Shown here piece by piece: positions 1-23,830 of a stretch of 64,000 bases of DNA. The notes beneath the pieces are model-generated. The model worked only from the letters and a program-made list of their open reading frames with translations. It had not been told where the DNA came from and did not search any database. Position 1 is the stretch's first letter. Every line of letters starts with the position of its first letter. Source of the stretch: Mactromeris polynyma (taxonomy: Eukaryota > Mollusca > Bivalvia > Venerida > Mactridae); contig JASFXZ010000003.1 of the NCBI GenBank assembly GCA_032209605.1, forward strand, positions 7,318,807 through 7,382,806, given 5' to 3'. The position numbers were made by a program, and so were the translations under genes.

Positions 1-12668
<12,668 letters not shown>

Positions 12669-12900
12669 GCTGTTTTGAACACTTCTTACAGTGACCGTGC
12701 GCTGTCGATCCCGCTCTGGCGTGGCTTGACCCTTTTCGGTGACGGTCACTTTCACGTGCTTACTAGCAATTCGCCCAATGTCTGCAGGCTTAACCCCTTG
12801 TCAGGGGTATGTCTGACAGAGAAAAATCCAAATTAATCAACGGGCAAGGAACGAAAATAAACAAGATGGCGGCAAAATCGCAGAGCACTGTGGGAAACTA
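12669..12900 (-). promoter_or_regulatory. USP7 5' leader and probable promoter
   Basis: Sequence directly upstream of the USP7 start. It has an E-box CACGTG near 12754 and, at 12863-12873, AAGATGGCGGC (plus strand), the YY1-type core common at animal housekeeping promoters. Beside it the minus strand reads TTTCCCACAGTGCTCTGCG, close to the ZNF143/Staf consensus as I recall it. No TATA box is evident. The transcription start is inferred to lie between about 12,700 and 12,900. Confidence 0.5.
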
Positions 12901-14075
12901 TTTTCAGAGAAAAATACGCAGAATTTTCATTATTTCAGCATTGTCAGAACCTTTTCCAATAGCAAGTTAAGTCCAGAACATATTATGCCATCAGAAGCAA
13001 ATAAGTTACAACTTAAATAGCGAGAAAAAGCAAATATTCCTCAATGTTTTGTTCTCTCAGGTCTTTTCGGCCGGTTAATTATGCAGAACGTCATCGAAGC
13101 GCTTGCAGGAAAGCGATATAGTTGGAAAACGAAGCGTCTAGATAATTGAATATCAAGAAAAGATTTGTCATTGGCCGAAAGATAAAATAAGAAATGGAAC
13201 AAATTCAGTACTAACTGAACATTTTTACAAGGAGACCGTTATTCAATCCGAAGACTGTTTGGTTTTATTATCTGAGAAATTCACATGTTACTTTGATATT
13301 TTATTTCTACGTTCATGAATATTTCGTGTTTTCAGATCCAGTATATTTTGATGACAACAATAAATTTACATTATTGACGTCTACACTAAAGAAGAGGCAC
13401 AATGTATAGCTATCTTATTTCCGGAGAACTACTTCATATAAATGTGCGATCGTTATTGGGTTTCTCTTAATAGCAAAAGGTGACAGTCGTAAAAATTTGC
13501 GGTATGTTAAATTCAAGAAATGATTGCATACCGAAGAATCTTCATCATCATATATTAGCCGATATAGTTATCGATGCGAGTGTCGCTAATCAGTGGGCAT
13601 GGGCACGGTGGTCGGAAACACTCGGAAGCCTCCGTGATTTACCGATTTATGATATAATTTTATGATCATTATCGTTCACGACTTAATTAGCCACCCGCTG
13701 TGTCATTATGAAATTGCCCCGGGCAGTAGGCCTACTAATTTATCAGAATGTAGCCTATTATAAATTCATGATACTTATTGTAGCCTCTTTCGAAAAAAAC
13801 ATAGGCCCTACTATACGTTACTACAATCTGCACATACAGTGCCTTTGACCATTAACAAAATACACATACATATGAGATAGTCAAGACAGTAAATATACAT
13901 GTTACAAATACAATATCAAACATATGTAGGACTAATATAAGAAAACACAGAACAGAACAAAGATATTTGTGTATAAGAATGAATATTAAATATAAGCAGC
14001 AATGGAATAATATTTTAGTGCCTGGCAACCGGGACGGTTGATGATAGTTCAAAGTGGTCGGGCAATAGCAATGCT
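12901..14075. other. Intergenic, no recognised feature
   Basis: Follows the USP7 promoter. It contains short ORFs only (for example plus 13480-13665) that lack any recognisable domain. The sequence is slightly richer in CpG than its surroundings. Confidence 0.4.
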
Positions 14076-14079
14076 AGCA

Positions 14080-14690
14080 GCAGGACCAAAGGCAGCAACA
14101 AGTTGAGCACTAGGTATTTCGGGGTGAATATTTCCACAACAGACCGTATTGTCCGACGTCTGAGAGACACTTGACGTTTTGTCGACAAACCGCCATCTAG
14201 GCGTCCGCGAGTGACGTCGCAACATCAAAACAGCACTATTCAGACTATCTAGCCCACGTGCGTAATCGTCACCTTACTGTCGCTGAAACCGCTCTTAATA
14301 ATACGGTAGGCACTCATAATCGCCGTATTTACACCAAAGGGAGGAATGTTCGCCATTTGCTTCAAAATAAAATATTTAATTATTTAAACGCATGACTCAT
14401 GATGATTATCCAGCACGATAATGTTATGCTCTGCTCCACGTGGGCAGATCTTGCCGAAACTTCCTGGCTAACCACATCATTGTTCCACTGAACAGGCCGC
14501 CGTACAGTCCAGATATATCCCCAATGGAACATTGATGGGACTTACTTAATTGAGTGTAAGGTACGGCGGCGCTAGAATCACCCGCTTCTCTCGACCCAGC
14601 AAGACGAACGGACGGACTGGTGGATTACATGCACAGGAGAATCAGAGCTGTAACAACAGGAGTTTTTGGAGATTATTCAACAAGGATCGT
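14080..14690 (+). pseudogene. Decayed Tc1/mariner-family transposase
   Basis: Translating across frameshifts gives, in order: a helix-turn-helix remnant (VNISTTDRIVRRLRDT near 14,125), a GRPR-type linker (PPSRRPRVTSQHQNSTI near 14,190), and the catalytic C-terminal region FLANHIIVPLNRPPYSPDIS followed by PMEH (14,460-14,535), which contains the SPD aspartate of the DDE/D triad. Stop codons and at least two frameshifts show it is dead. A related N-terminal fragment recurs in each duplicated unit further right. Confidence 0.8.
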
Positions 14691-15650
14691 TCTTTATACT
14701 CATATAAAATATTGTAAATAGCATTTAAACATTGATTTAAATCAACTTAAACATTTACCCTGCGTTTCTTTATCACTTCAGTATATTTACTAGTCCTACA
14801 ATGTATCTTACTTACTTATGCTACGTATTTTTTATAATTGTTAAATCAACTTTGAGACAGAACCTTTTATAGAACCTTGTCTTCTGTATTGTCACTTAGT
14901 TAGCATACTTTTATTCAATTGCAAAGTCTCCAACGGTAGTCATACAAGATTCAGAGCCTAAGAGAAATGGTCTCTTCACCAAGGACGTAGACGTACGAAC
15001 ACGTCAGGCGGTCTATGTCTTCATTTACCTTCGGTCCTTGTTGATATTCAGTCCAGTGCGTATATACGCATTCTGTGGTATCTTTCACAAATTACCAACA
15101 ATTGCCAAAACCTATTGACCTATTATTTGGTTGTAAAAATGAGTCTGCATCATGTCATGAGACTATGCATGTACAGGGATGGTTGCCTTAGTGATCGCAT
15201 AGCAGTCATTTTCCTTTCATATCTCATGTTAATCATAGTAAAATAAATATCACATTCGATTAAACAATATTTACAAGGTAAAACTGAGGATCAGTCGCTA
15301 ATTGTATATTAAAATGTTATGGAACAGAACACAATACGATACTGAAGTATAAAATGTGCACAGATCAGATCGAGGGTGAACTAACTAGCAGCTGATTCTT
15401 CGAATATGAAAAAATTGCAACAATAGCAGTGAGAAAATGTTTGATATTATTTACACATACGTATAAAAGCTACGTCTTTGTTAAATATTAAAGCAGGTTT
15501 TGGCATATGATAGTGTCCTAAAAAGCTAAATCCTTCACCCGTACATATATATGTAGGGCCTACTCGGTGCATTTAAAATATTTAAGCATATTTTGTTCAT
15601 ATACACACCAACACGCACACCCGCACGCACAGAATAATTATATTGTTTAA
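14691..15650. other. Intergenic, nothing recognised
   Basis: AT-rich DNA with no convincing ORF, RNA gene or repeat structure that I could identify by eye. Confidence 0.4.
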
Positions 15651-15654
15651 TAAT

Positions 15655-16290
15655 AAACACCATAAATAGTTCTACATTCATTATGTTACAGTGACTGTAT
15701 TTAATTGAAACCAGACGCATACTCCTATCAATACAGGTCTGTGGATGCATAATTTTAACGATGTATTTTATAATTATTTTATGACTATTTGTTTAATCAT
15801 TTTTACTGTATCAAGAGCACTAAAGTACTAAACATTTTGTAACGGAATTACAGAAATGGAACTCATTTTGTTCATCAATATTTGAAAATAACCCGTTTAA
15901 AGATTAATACTTTATAAAAAAAAGTCGCTGATATTAATGTTGAAGCTAAATGGAAGTAGCCAAAACCTTTTAAAAATATAAAGGGAGGTAATAAAAATCA
16001 CAATAGTTGAATCATATTAACAATAAAACTAGTAAAAATAATAATAAATTCAGAATTGTCAATCAAATAGCATACGTTAATACGTAGAAGAATGTAAATT
16101 GGGATTAAACGCCGTTTTTATTCCCGAATATTCACGAGATATTTTACGTATAATAAACATCAGTCGTTGTCCGTCATGTTACAGACGCACGAAGCAAAAA
16201 CTCTATATAGAGTCTCCCGCATGGCAGTATGCGGTAATATTTGTAGCTTGCCTCTGTGAAAGCATCCGATCAGAAACATCAAACTTTGCA
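15655..16290 (+). repeat. Double-hairpin module, copy 1 (full length, plus orientation)
   Basis: About 640 bp. The upstream half has TGTTACAGTGACTG, CATACTCCTATCAATACAGG, TTTTAACGATGTATTT, TTTTTACTGTATCAAG and TTTTGTTCATCAATA. The downstream half has AAAGGGAGGTAATAAAAATC, ATTGTCAATCAAA, AGAATGTAAATTGGGATTAA and ATTCCCGAATATTC, then hairpin I CTCTATATAGAG (16201-16212), hairpin II CCGCAT/ATGCGG (16217-16234) and TAATATTTGTAGCTT. The inverse partner is 19,790-20,400. Whether it is a transposable element or a small non-coding RNA locus is open. Confidence 0.7.
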
Positions 16291-16329
16291 AACTTTGTTG
16301 ATATTATAACGCGGACACACATGTTGTAT

Positions 16330-16395
16330 ACTAAACACACTAAAATAGCTCTAAATTATATTACAGTGACTGCTTGTGTTCAATTCTATTTAATT
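16330..16395 (+). repeat. Fragment of the upstream half of the double-hairpin module
   Basis: TTACAGTGACTG, TGTTCAATTC and ATTTAATTGAAA match the start of the module at 15,690. The fragment is cut off where the SINE begins. Confidence 0.5.
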
Positions 16396-16651
16396 GAAAT
16401 CCAATGGTAATCCAGGGATCGCAGGTTCGATTCCCCGCTTCACCACTGACAGTAGGCCTACCAACAGTCTTTCGGACGAGACTTTGAACAACCAAGGTCC
16501 GTGCACGATGCTTTACATCGGCACGTAAAAGAACAAGGGGTGCTTCTGGAACTGGGCCATCTCCTGTACCATGCACTATCCTCCAAAATTCTAAAATGAC
16601 ATTCTCCAGGAGGCATCGCCCATACGGGAAACCGGTGGCGACGATACATAA
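16396..16651 (+). mobile_element. tRNA-derived SINE, 5'-truncated
   Basis: Retains the tRNA 3' half with B-box GGTTCGATTCC, then CACCACTGACAG, TTTCGGACGAGACTTTG, CATCGGCACGTAAAAGAAC, CTATCCTCCAAAA and the tail GGTGGCGACGATACATAAA. The A-box half is deleted. Confidence 0.85.
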
Positions 16652-16794
16652 ACTATATATATACTTTTATTACCTCCAAGGTAGGAGAGCACATAACACA
16701 AATTTGCAGTCAAATATAAAACATATATATACATATACACAAAGATGTTCAAAACGGACAGACAAACAGTATCATTGACTGATCAAACATCAAA

Positions 16795-17710
16795 GTAAAC
16801 ACATTACAGTAATCAAACATTGAAGACAGGTGTGTATACATATAAACAACATACATGAATCATTGGCAAAACAATCAGTTAAGTGAACACATTACAGTAA
16901 TCAGACATTGAAGACAGGTGTGTATACATATAAACAACATACATGAATCATTGGCAAAACAATCAGTTAAGTGAACACATTACAGTAATCAGACATTGAA
17001 GACAGGTGTGTATACATATAAACAACATACATGAATCATTGGCAAAACAATCAGTTAAGTAAACACATTACATTAATCAGACATTGAAGACAGGTGTGTA
17101 TACATATAAACAACATACATGAATCATTGGCAAAACAATCAGTTAAGTGAACACATTACAGTAATCAGACATTGAAGACAGGTGTGTATACATATAAACA
17201 ACATACATGAATCATTGGCAAAACAATCAGTTAAGTGAACACATTACAGTAATCAGACATTGAAGACAGGTGTGTATACATATAAACAACATACATGAAT
17301 CATTGGCAGAACAATCAGTTAAGTGAACACATTACATTAATCAGACATTGAAGACAGGTGTGTATACATATAAACAACATACATGAATCATTGGCAAAAC
17401 AATCAGTTAAGTGAACACATTACATTAATCAGACATTGAAGACAGGTGTGTATACATATAAACAACATACATGAATCATTGGCAGAACAATCAGCAGAGT
17501 GAACACATTACATTAATCAGACATTGAAGACAGGTACGTGTGTATACATATAAACAACATACATGAATCATTGGCAAAACAATCAGCAAAGTGAACACAT
17601 TACATTAATCAGACATTGAAGACAGGTACGTGTGTATACATATAAACAACATACATGAATCATTGGCAAAACAATCAGCAGAGTGAACACATTACATTAA
17701 TCAGACATTC
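16795..17710. repeat. Satellite, 88-bp unit, about 10 copies
   Basis: The unit contains ACACATTACAGTAATCAGAC, ATTGAAGACAGGTGTGTATA, CATATAAACAACATACATGA and ATCATTGGCAAAACAATCAG. The period was read from successive ATTACAGTAATCAG positions (16891, 16979). The last three units carry an extra ACGT (about 92 bp) and GTTAAG changes to GCAGAG or GCAAAG, so right-end units form a sub-variant. Confidence 0.95.
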
Positions 17711-18250
17711 AATACATGAGTATACGGGCATATAAACAGAATAACAGACCAAAAACATAAACCAATTATGCTTATCAGTCAATGAAGACTGAGTTTACAT
17801 GCATTTGAACAACCAACATGAGTCAAGCGACGAACATATACAGGTAAGCAAGCAACAAAATAATCACAATTTACTAACATTCGCGTAGTGACCTTGTCAA
17901 CTTCGAACACTATTTATAACAATCATATGATAATTGTGGTAATAAATTCGATACAATATCCAGAATCAATTTTTGGCGCAACAGTTAACCAGTATGTTGA
18001 ACTAAATTAACAAGCTATTTTATTCATTCCATGTGTATTAACTATTTACAACAGGCGTATTACGTATTTTCCGATCCGAGGAAACGCGGAACAAAAACGT
18101 TGCCAATTATCGAGTGTCTTCAAAGTATGAGCACGTTCCTGATAACAGGTCATAACACTGACTGATGCACGTCTTGTTCATAAAAAATAAAATGAAAAGA
18201 AACTAAAAATTACTGTTCAAACAATCTTGAAAATGAAGACAAGTAACAAC
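17711..18250. other. Spacer between satellite and module copy 2
   Basis: No ORF or repeat seen beyond degraded satellite-like ends up to about 17,780. Confidence 0.4.
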
Positions 18251-18575
18251 AGTCCTTTAAAATATATAAAGGGAGGTAATAAAAATCACAACAGTTGAAT
18301 CATATTAACAATAAAAGAAGTGAAATAATAATTAATCATTAATGGTCAATCAAGAAGCATATTTTAAAACGTAGAAGAATGTAAATGTGGATTAAACGCT
18401 TGTTTTATTCCCGAATATTCTGGAGTTATCTTACGTATATATAGAACAGTCGTTCACTACTTGGTTACGGACGAACGAAGCGGCAACTCTAATTGAGATG
18501 CTCCCCGCAGTATGCGGTTTAACAATAATTTTGAAGCTTTCCACTGTGAAAGCGCACGATGAGAAACAACTAATT
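18250..18575 (+). repeat. Double-hairpin module, copy 2 (downstream half, plus orientation)
   Basis: Has AAAGGGAGGTAATAAAAATC, AATGGTCAATCAAGAAGCAT, AGAATGTAAATGTGGATTAA, ATTCCCGAATATTC, TACGTATATATAGAACAGTC and GGACGAACGAAGC. These are followed by hairpin I CTC-TAATT-GAG (18487-18497), hairpin II CCGCA-gta-TGCGG (18505-18517) and the tail ATTTTGAAGCTTTCC. Shares TGTGAAAGC and GAGAAAC with copy 1 beyond the hairpins. Confidence 0.7.
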
Positions 18576-18649
18576 TACTAGAAACGTTCTTATTATTTAC
18601 TATGGGCCTACATAAACTTTTAAAAAGCGATTTTGAGTAAGATGCCTAC

Positions 18650-19297
18650 CTGAACATCATTGGCAACCAACTGTATAGACAAACATCATTGGCAACCAAC
18701 TGTATAGACAAACATCATTGGCAACCAACTGTATAGACAACCATCATTGGCAACCAACTGTATAGACAAACACCATTGGCAACCAACTGTATAGACAAAC
18801 ACCATTGGCAACCAACTGTATAGACAAACATCATTGGCAACCAACTGTATAGACAACCATCATTGGCAACCAACTGTATAGACAAACATCATTGGCAACC
18901 AACTGTATAGACAAACACCATTGGCAACCAACTGTATAGACAAACATCATTGGCAACCAACTGTATAGACAAACATCATTGGCAACAAACTGTATAGACA
19001 AACATCATTGGCAACCAACTGTATAGACAAACATCATTGGCAACCAACTGTATAGACAAACATCATTGGCAACCAACTGTATAGACAAACATCATTGGCA
19101 ACCAACTGTATAGACAAACATCATTGGCAACCAACTGTATAGACAAACATCATTGGCAACCAACTGTATAGACAAACATCATTGGCAACCAACTGTATAG
19201 ACAAACATCATTGGCAACCAACTGTATAGACAAACATCATTGGCAACCAACTGTATAGACAAACATCATTGGCAACCAACTGTATAGACAAACATCA
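18650..19297. repeat. Satellite, 29-bp unit, about 22 copies
   Basis: The unit is ACATCATTGGCAACCAACTG plus TATAGACAA, almost identical throughout. Rare variants are ACACCATT, ACCATCATT and CAACAAACTG. Shares CATTGGCAA with the 88-bp satellite. Confidence 0.95.
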
Positions 19298-19368
19298 TTA
19301 GTGACACAATTAAGGACGTGTGCCCACAAAATCATTAGTGACACAATTAAGGACGTGTGCCCACAAAT
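19298..19368. repeat. Two direct copies of a 37-bp unit
   Basis: ATTAGTGACACAATTAAGGA followed by CGTGTGCCCACAAA occurs twice in direct succession at the right end of the 29-bp satellite. Confidence 0.85.
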
Positions 19369-19521
19369 TAACAGATAAAAGTGGATGTTTGTCTGTTCAA
19401 CTCTTTCAGGAATATTGAATGAGAAATTATTAATTAAAACACCTATTTACAACCACATTACAGCCTTTATATGGCCAGGTTTGTCAGTTAGCGAACAACC
19501 ATTTCGTCGCCTTAATTCTAC

Positions 19522-19550
19522 CACGGACATATAAACTAAAAATGTCCGTG
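19522..19550. repeat. Hairpin CACGGACAT...ATGTCCGTG
   Basis: Perfect 9-bp arms around an 11-base AT-rich loop. Same CACGGAC/GTCCGTG design as the hairpins at 34,092, 44,696 and 54,413. Confidence 0.7.
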
Positions 19551-19789
19551 ATTATACTAAGTAAACCAGTAGCTCAGTTTATGACATTTCGAGAAAATCT
19601 CATTTGTAGTTTTAAATAGCAAACACTTTAAACGAGTAACGGGTTTGTGGAATTGGGTTTCCCCTATTTTAATATCTTAGTTCTATGAGAATAATCAACC
19701 GAATCAAATCGGCTCTGTATCGTTCCATGGCATGGTCCAAATCTATTTTGAAACTTTAGCTGTTTTTGGTTAGCTATTACATTACATAT

Positions 19790-20400
19790 GGATGTGGATT
19801 GCTTCCTAGAAAGAAAGCTACAAATATAACCGCGTAAAGCGGGGGCATCTTATATAAGATTTACCCTTGTCCTTTGTCCGTAACGTAAATAGAGAACGAC
19901 TGTGTTTATATAGGTACGATAAGTCCAGAATATTCGGAAATAAAAAATCCTTTAATCTCAATTTACTTTCTTACATGTTTAATAAATGCTTTTTAGTTGA
20001 CAATTAAAGACCAGTTAATTTATTTTTATAAATTTATTATTGATGGAATTTAATTATTGTGCTTTTTATTACCTCCCTTTAAATATTTTTTGAAAATCGG
20101 TTGCTATTCCCCTTAGGGTTCAAAATTGGTTATGTGACTTTTTGCAACACATTATCTCATTACAACAGATTGTTTTTTTAACTATTGATGAACAAAATAA
20201 ATCCCATTCCTGTTTCATAATGTCATAATAGTGCACTTGATACAGTAAAAAGCAAAGAAGGCAAAAACATAATTATTAAATACATCGTTAAAATATTGCA
20301 TCCACCGACTTCTATTGATGGGAGTATTCGTCTGGTGTCATGTAATGGAATTGAACACGACAGTCACTGTAACATCTTTAGATGTTTAATGTACCGCAAA
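19790..20400 (-). repeat. Double-hairpin module, copy 3 (full length, minus orientation)
   Basis: Inverse partner of 15,655-16,290. On the minus strand: TGTTACAGTGACTGTCGTG, ATACTCCCATCAATAGAAG, TTTTAACGATGTATTT, TTTTTACTGTATCAAGTGCA and AAAGGGAGGTAATAAAAAGC, then a TATA-like CCTATATAAACACAGTCGTT and TTACGGACAAAGGACAAGGG. Hairpin I is ATCTTATATAAGAT (19847-19860) and hairpin II is CCGC/GCGG (19830-19842), followed by TTATATTTGTAGCTTTC. Confidence 0.7.
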
Positions 20401-20529
20401 ATTATCTGTGTGTGTACGTATAGATGAACAAAATCCTGAAAAAAATCTAATTGGTCACACATGCGTACACGTTAACGTGGTAGACTAACTTTATCAATTA
20501 AATATCACAAGTAAATAAAACAATATATA

Positions 20530-20715
20530 AACAACCGATCATTATAATAATCATATGCAAAATGTCTTAGTAGTACACTTGATACAGAAAAAATGGTTAC
20601 ATAATTCATGTAGTTATAAAGTAATTACTGCATCCTCATACCTGTATTGGTGGGAGTATTTGACTGGTTTCAAATACATGGAATTAAACAATCACTGTAA
20701 CATTTACGATTTTTA
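20530..20715 (-). repeat. Upstream half of the double-hairpin module only
   Basis: On the minus strand: ATGTTACAGTGATTGTTTAA, ATACTCCCACCAATACAGGT, GGATGCAGTAATTAC and TCTGTATCAAGTGTACTA, matching the first half of copies 1 and 3. The hairpin half is absent. Confidence 0.6.
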
Positions 20716-21519
20716 TCCGTATTATAGTACAGATTAAATCAATACACGTTTCATTTGCCTTTCGGGATATGTCCTTTAGGGATGTTCTGCATAAAGGCGA
20801 CGAAATGGTACTAGCTAGTAAGATCCTTCACTAACTGACAATTCTTGCCAACCACCGTAAGGACTACGATTTGGTTGTAAATATGTGCATTATTCTCATT
20901 AAATATTCATGATAGACAAGCGATTTTAAGATTTATCGTACCGAATTCGTGAATGACTCATGTACTGTACAGCTGATGTTGACTAGTTAATGTTTGCTAC
21001 AAATTGCAGGCGCGTAGCTACCTATACGCAAGGTACATGAAAAGTCCAATAAAACAGCATAGGATGGGGGAGCTTGTCGATCGCAATGTTTAGCATTTTT
21101 GCATTTTAGGAGATACTTATTTTGTATATACATCGTACAACACGTCAAAATTGACTATCTTTTGCGAAACGGCATCCAGATTGCCCCACCGACAAGTGTT
21201 TTTTTTCGGGAGTGGGGCACGCCCTGGACCTTCTTACAGTGCTTGCGTTCACGTCCAATAAGTCATTGTTACGCCCCTGAATTGTTAAGAAATATAGTGC
21301 GTTCTTCAACTCGAACATTCGAATATCATTTCCACAAGAAATAAACTACTAACTGGCTGATTTCCCATTAACGGTATCAATGCAACAGCATATGGAAGAA
21401 TGGTTAGCGGCTTCAGTAACGTTCCATGGCATGGCCACTAGTACCCTAACGCGTTTTCAAAGACTTGGTTAAATATGTTACACTCAAAATCGTGTTCGCA
21501 AATGGGTAATTTAAGTTTT

Positions 21520-21840
21520 GTACGGCGTGTGTTTCCTAAAAGGAAAGCTGCAAAATATAACCGCTTAAAAGCGGGGGCATCTCGTATATAGAGCTACCCT
21601 TGTCCTTTGTCCGTAAACAGAAAGAGGATTACAGCAATTACCTTAATGCGAAGGTAACTCAAACATATTTGGTAATAAAAAAGGTTTAATTTCAATTTAC
21701 ATTCCTCTAGATTTTAAAATATGTTTGTTGATTGACAATCGATGATACATATTTATTTTTTCACATTTGCTAATTAACAGAATTTAATTATTGTGCTTTG
21801 TATTACCTCCCTTAATATTTAAAAACAAATCTGTTGTTAC
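21520..21840 (-). repeat. Double-hairpin module, copy 4 (minus orientation)
   Basis: On the minus strand: TTAAGGGAGGTAATACAAAG, CACAATAATTAAATTC, ATTGTCAATCAACAAACAT, GAATGTAAATTGAAATTAAA and TTACGGACAAAGGACAAGGG. Hairpin I is CTC-loop-GAG (21581-21593) and hairpin II is CCGCTT-loop-AAGCGG (21561-21574), then TTATATTTTGCAGCTTTCC. Confidence 0.7.
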
Positions 21841-22509
21841 TTCCTTTTAGCTTCAAACTTGGATTCAGTATGAATTTTTTCTTAACAAATAATCCTACCA
21901 CAACAGTTTGTTTCAAATACTGACTAACAAACTATTCAATTCGTGTAGATCTCCAGATCAGTTAATTTCTAGCTGTCTATTATCTTGAGTGTTGACTACA
22001 AAACACGTACGATCGGTCGATTGTTTGATAGCTTGATGGTGTGTTTTACATATACAAATGCATAACATAAATATACAATACAGTAACTATCGTGCATTTG
22101 TAAACATTTTATTCAAGTTAAATATGATCATGATGCAACTATTAAGATTTTGCCCCAGGGTTCAATTGTTCAATTGCCAAATGGTGGTTAATGTTTGTAC
22201 CCTCTATCCCTGGATCCATACGCACGGGACATCAACTGGAAACTCGCGCACTATATTGCTGGATAAACTTTTGCGAAGGTTATGCAAATTAGCACGGTGT
22301 GTTTCAGCCAGCAGGCATTGAGCAAATCTTTGCTAAAAAGCTTTCACTAGTTCGTGGGAGTCCTTATGTTGAAATGTTTGCTCACATATCAGGGCTAGCC
22401 ACACAATGAAAATAGTAATTGCTCTTTGAACTTCTCCTGAGACCAATTGTTTGTCTTGCTCACGAGTCTTAACTGCATAAATTAAAGTTTGCAAAGATGT
22501 GCTTACTTT

Positions 22510-22800
22510 TAAGGAGAGCTTCAAAATATATCCGCTTATATAAAGCGGGCGTATTTTGTTTTAATAGTTTCACCTGGGCGGGCGTAATGTTGAAGTGAAT
22601 GACAGTTCTCTATATTCATAAGGTAACTGAATAACATTTAGCTATATAACAGGTTAAATTCCAATTTATATTCCTCTAGACGTAAAAGCATATTTATTGA
22701 TTGGCACTCGATAATAAATATATATTTTTTCATCACCTTTTCTTATTCATAGAATTCGATTATTGAGTTTTCTATTACCTCCCTTAATATTTTTGAGAAA
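22510..22800 (-). repeat. Double-hairpin module, copy 5 (minus orientation, hairpin I lost)
   Basis: On the minus strand: TTAAGGGAGGTAATAGAAAA, GAATATAAATTGGAATTTAA and GCCCGCCCAGG, then hairpin II CCGCTT-loop-AAGCGG (22532-22548), then ATATATTTTGAAGCTCTCC. The most divergent copy. Confidence 0.65.
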
Positions 22801-23036
22801 ATGTTACTTCCTTTTAGCTTAGAAGTTAATGTTTATCATGCTGCTGTTAATAGAATAAAGTATAGCACCAACTTCGACACAAATTACTTATCAAGAGGAG
22901 TCCACTATGGCATTGTCTAAGCGAAAATGTCGTTCATAGTTTTTACTCTTTAAAGTTCATAATCATCATTGTCGTTCGATTGACCGATGTGACTATAAAC
23001 TTCTCGGGGGTACAGAATGAGATATTCATTTACTAG

Positions 23037-23208
23037 TACAGTCGGTCATTCGAATTCATCGGGTCCGAAATAATATTTCGAATAATACATGTTTTCGAAT
23101 AACCCATTTCACTTCCACGTGTCTAAAATACATCGGGACATGATATTTATTTCGGATTATACCAAGTCTTCGGATAAAAGGTTGTCGAATAAAAGAGGTC
23201 CGACTGTA
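23037..23208. mobile_element. Pogo/Tigger-like MITE
   Basis: The left end TACAGTCGGTCATTCGAA and the right end AGGTCCGACTGTA are inverse (TACAGTCGG-C core), with TA at both borders. The interior carries repeated TTCGAATAA/TTCGGATAA words. TA target and CAGTCGGACC ends are typical of pogo/Tigger relatives. No coding capacity. Confidence 0.65.
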
Positions 23209-23619
23209 TATCTTATTATTGTGTATCGGTGTTTTGGTATTTGGTGATGCGTACTTATAGGACTATTTCAGCCAAATATATACAACTGCTTACTCTTTTT
23301 AAACAGCGTCTTTTACTCCCCGTTTGCCCATTACATATACCGTATATACACTCAACAAATTTGCTAAACGTCCATGTAATAACATACAACTTTAAGAAAA
23401 CGGTTTTACATGCCGACTTCAAATTTGGCATTCCAGTATTAAACATAGTACTCTTTCGACTTTCACAAAGAAAATACCGATTTATCGTCATGGTTGACCA
23501 CGCGTGACGGTGAGTACGATTTTCAACTTTTGGCACGAGGATCACTTGTACTATGTAGTAAGCGGTAAAAGTCATTGCAATGCAATCCACGTTGTATGTC
23601 AAACACGAAAAACAGAACA

Positions 23620-23830
23620 GATGCCGACAAAGACTATCGAAGAAGGCACAAGGGCCGTCGGTATGATCGATGCTGGTACTCCGATTCGACAGATATGACT
23701 AACTTTATAAATAAATTAATCAATTCAAATCGACTTTGGAAAATAACTATAAAAGTATTATTTACCACTTTTTATTAATATTTCAGGTTGCCCGTCTGTT
23801 CAATGGCGTCAAATGTGTACATTTATTTCT
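23620..23830 (+). pseudogene. Tc1/mariner HTH fragment, unit A left part
   Basis: Reads IEEGTRAVGMIDAGTPIRQ, then an intron-like stretch ending in TTAATATTTCAG (23786), then VARLFN. RAVGMI...RQVARLFN is the first helix-turn-helix of Tc1/mariner transposases. The donor position reads CAG-ATATGAC instead of GT, and the frame fails soon after VARLFN, so it is a remnant. Confidence 0.6.

Noticed and set aside
12864..12970. Plus-strand ATGGCGGCAAAATCGCAG as a divergent gene start (34 codons)
   Set aside because: The ATG is the YY1 core itself; the frame ends soon and no good donor was seen.
16795..19300. CRISPR-like repeat arrays
   Set aside because: Repeats are directly adjacent or have identical spacers, the genome is eukaryotic, and there are no Cas genes. 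These are satellites.
15655..22800. The hairpin modules as spliced-leader or U-snRNA genes
   Set aside because: The hairpin plus AUUUUGR arrangement is reminiscent of snRNAs, but no U1-U7 signature or leader-donor was seen and molluscs are not known for leader trans-splicing. Kept as an unclassified module.
23698..23786. AT-AG (U12-like) intron in the Tc1/mariner fragment
   Set aside because: All three copies share ATATGAC at the donor, but the end is a normal TTTCAG and the gene is dead; a mutated GT donor is simpler.
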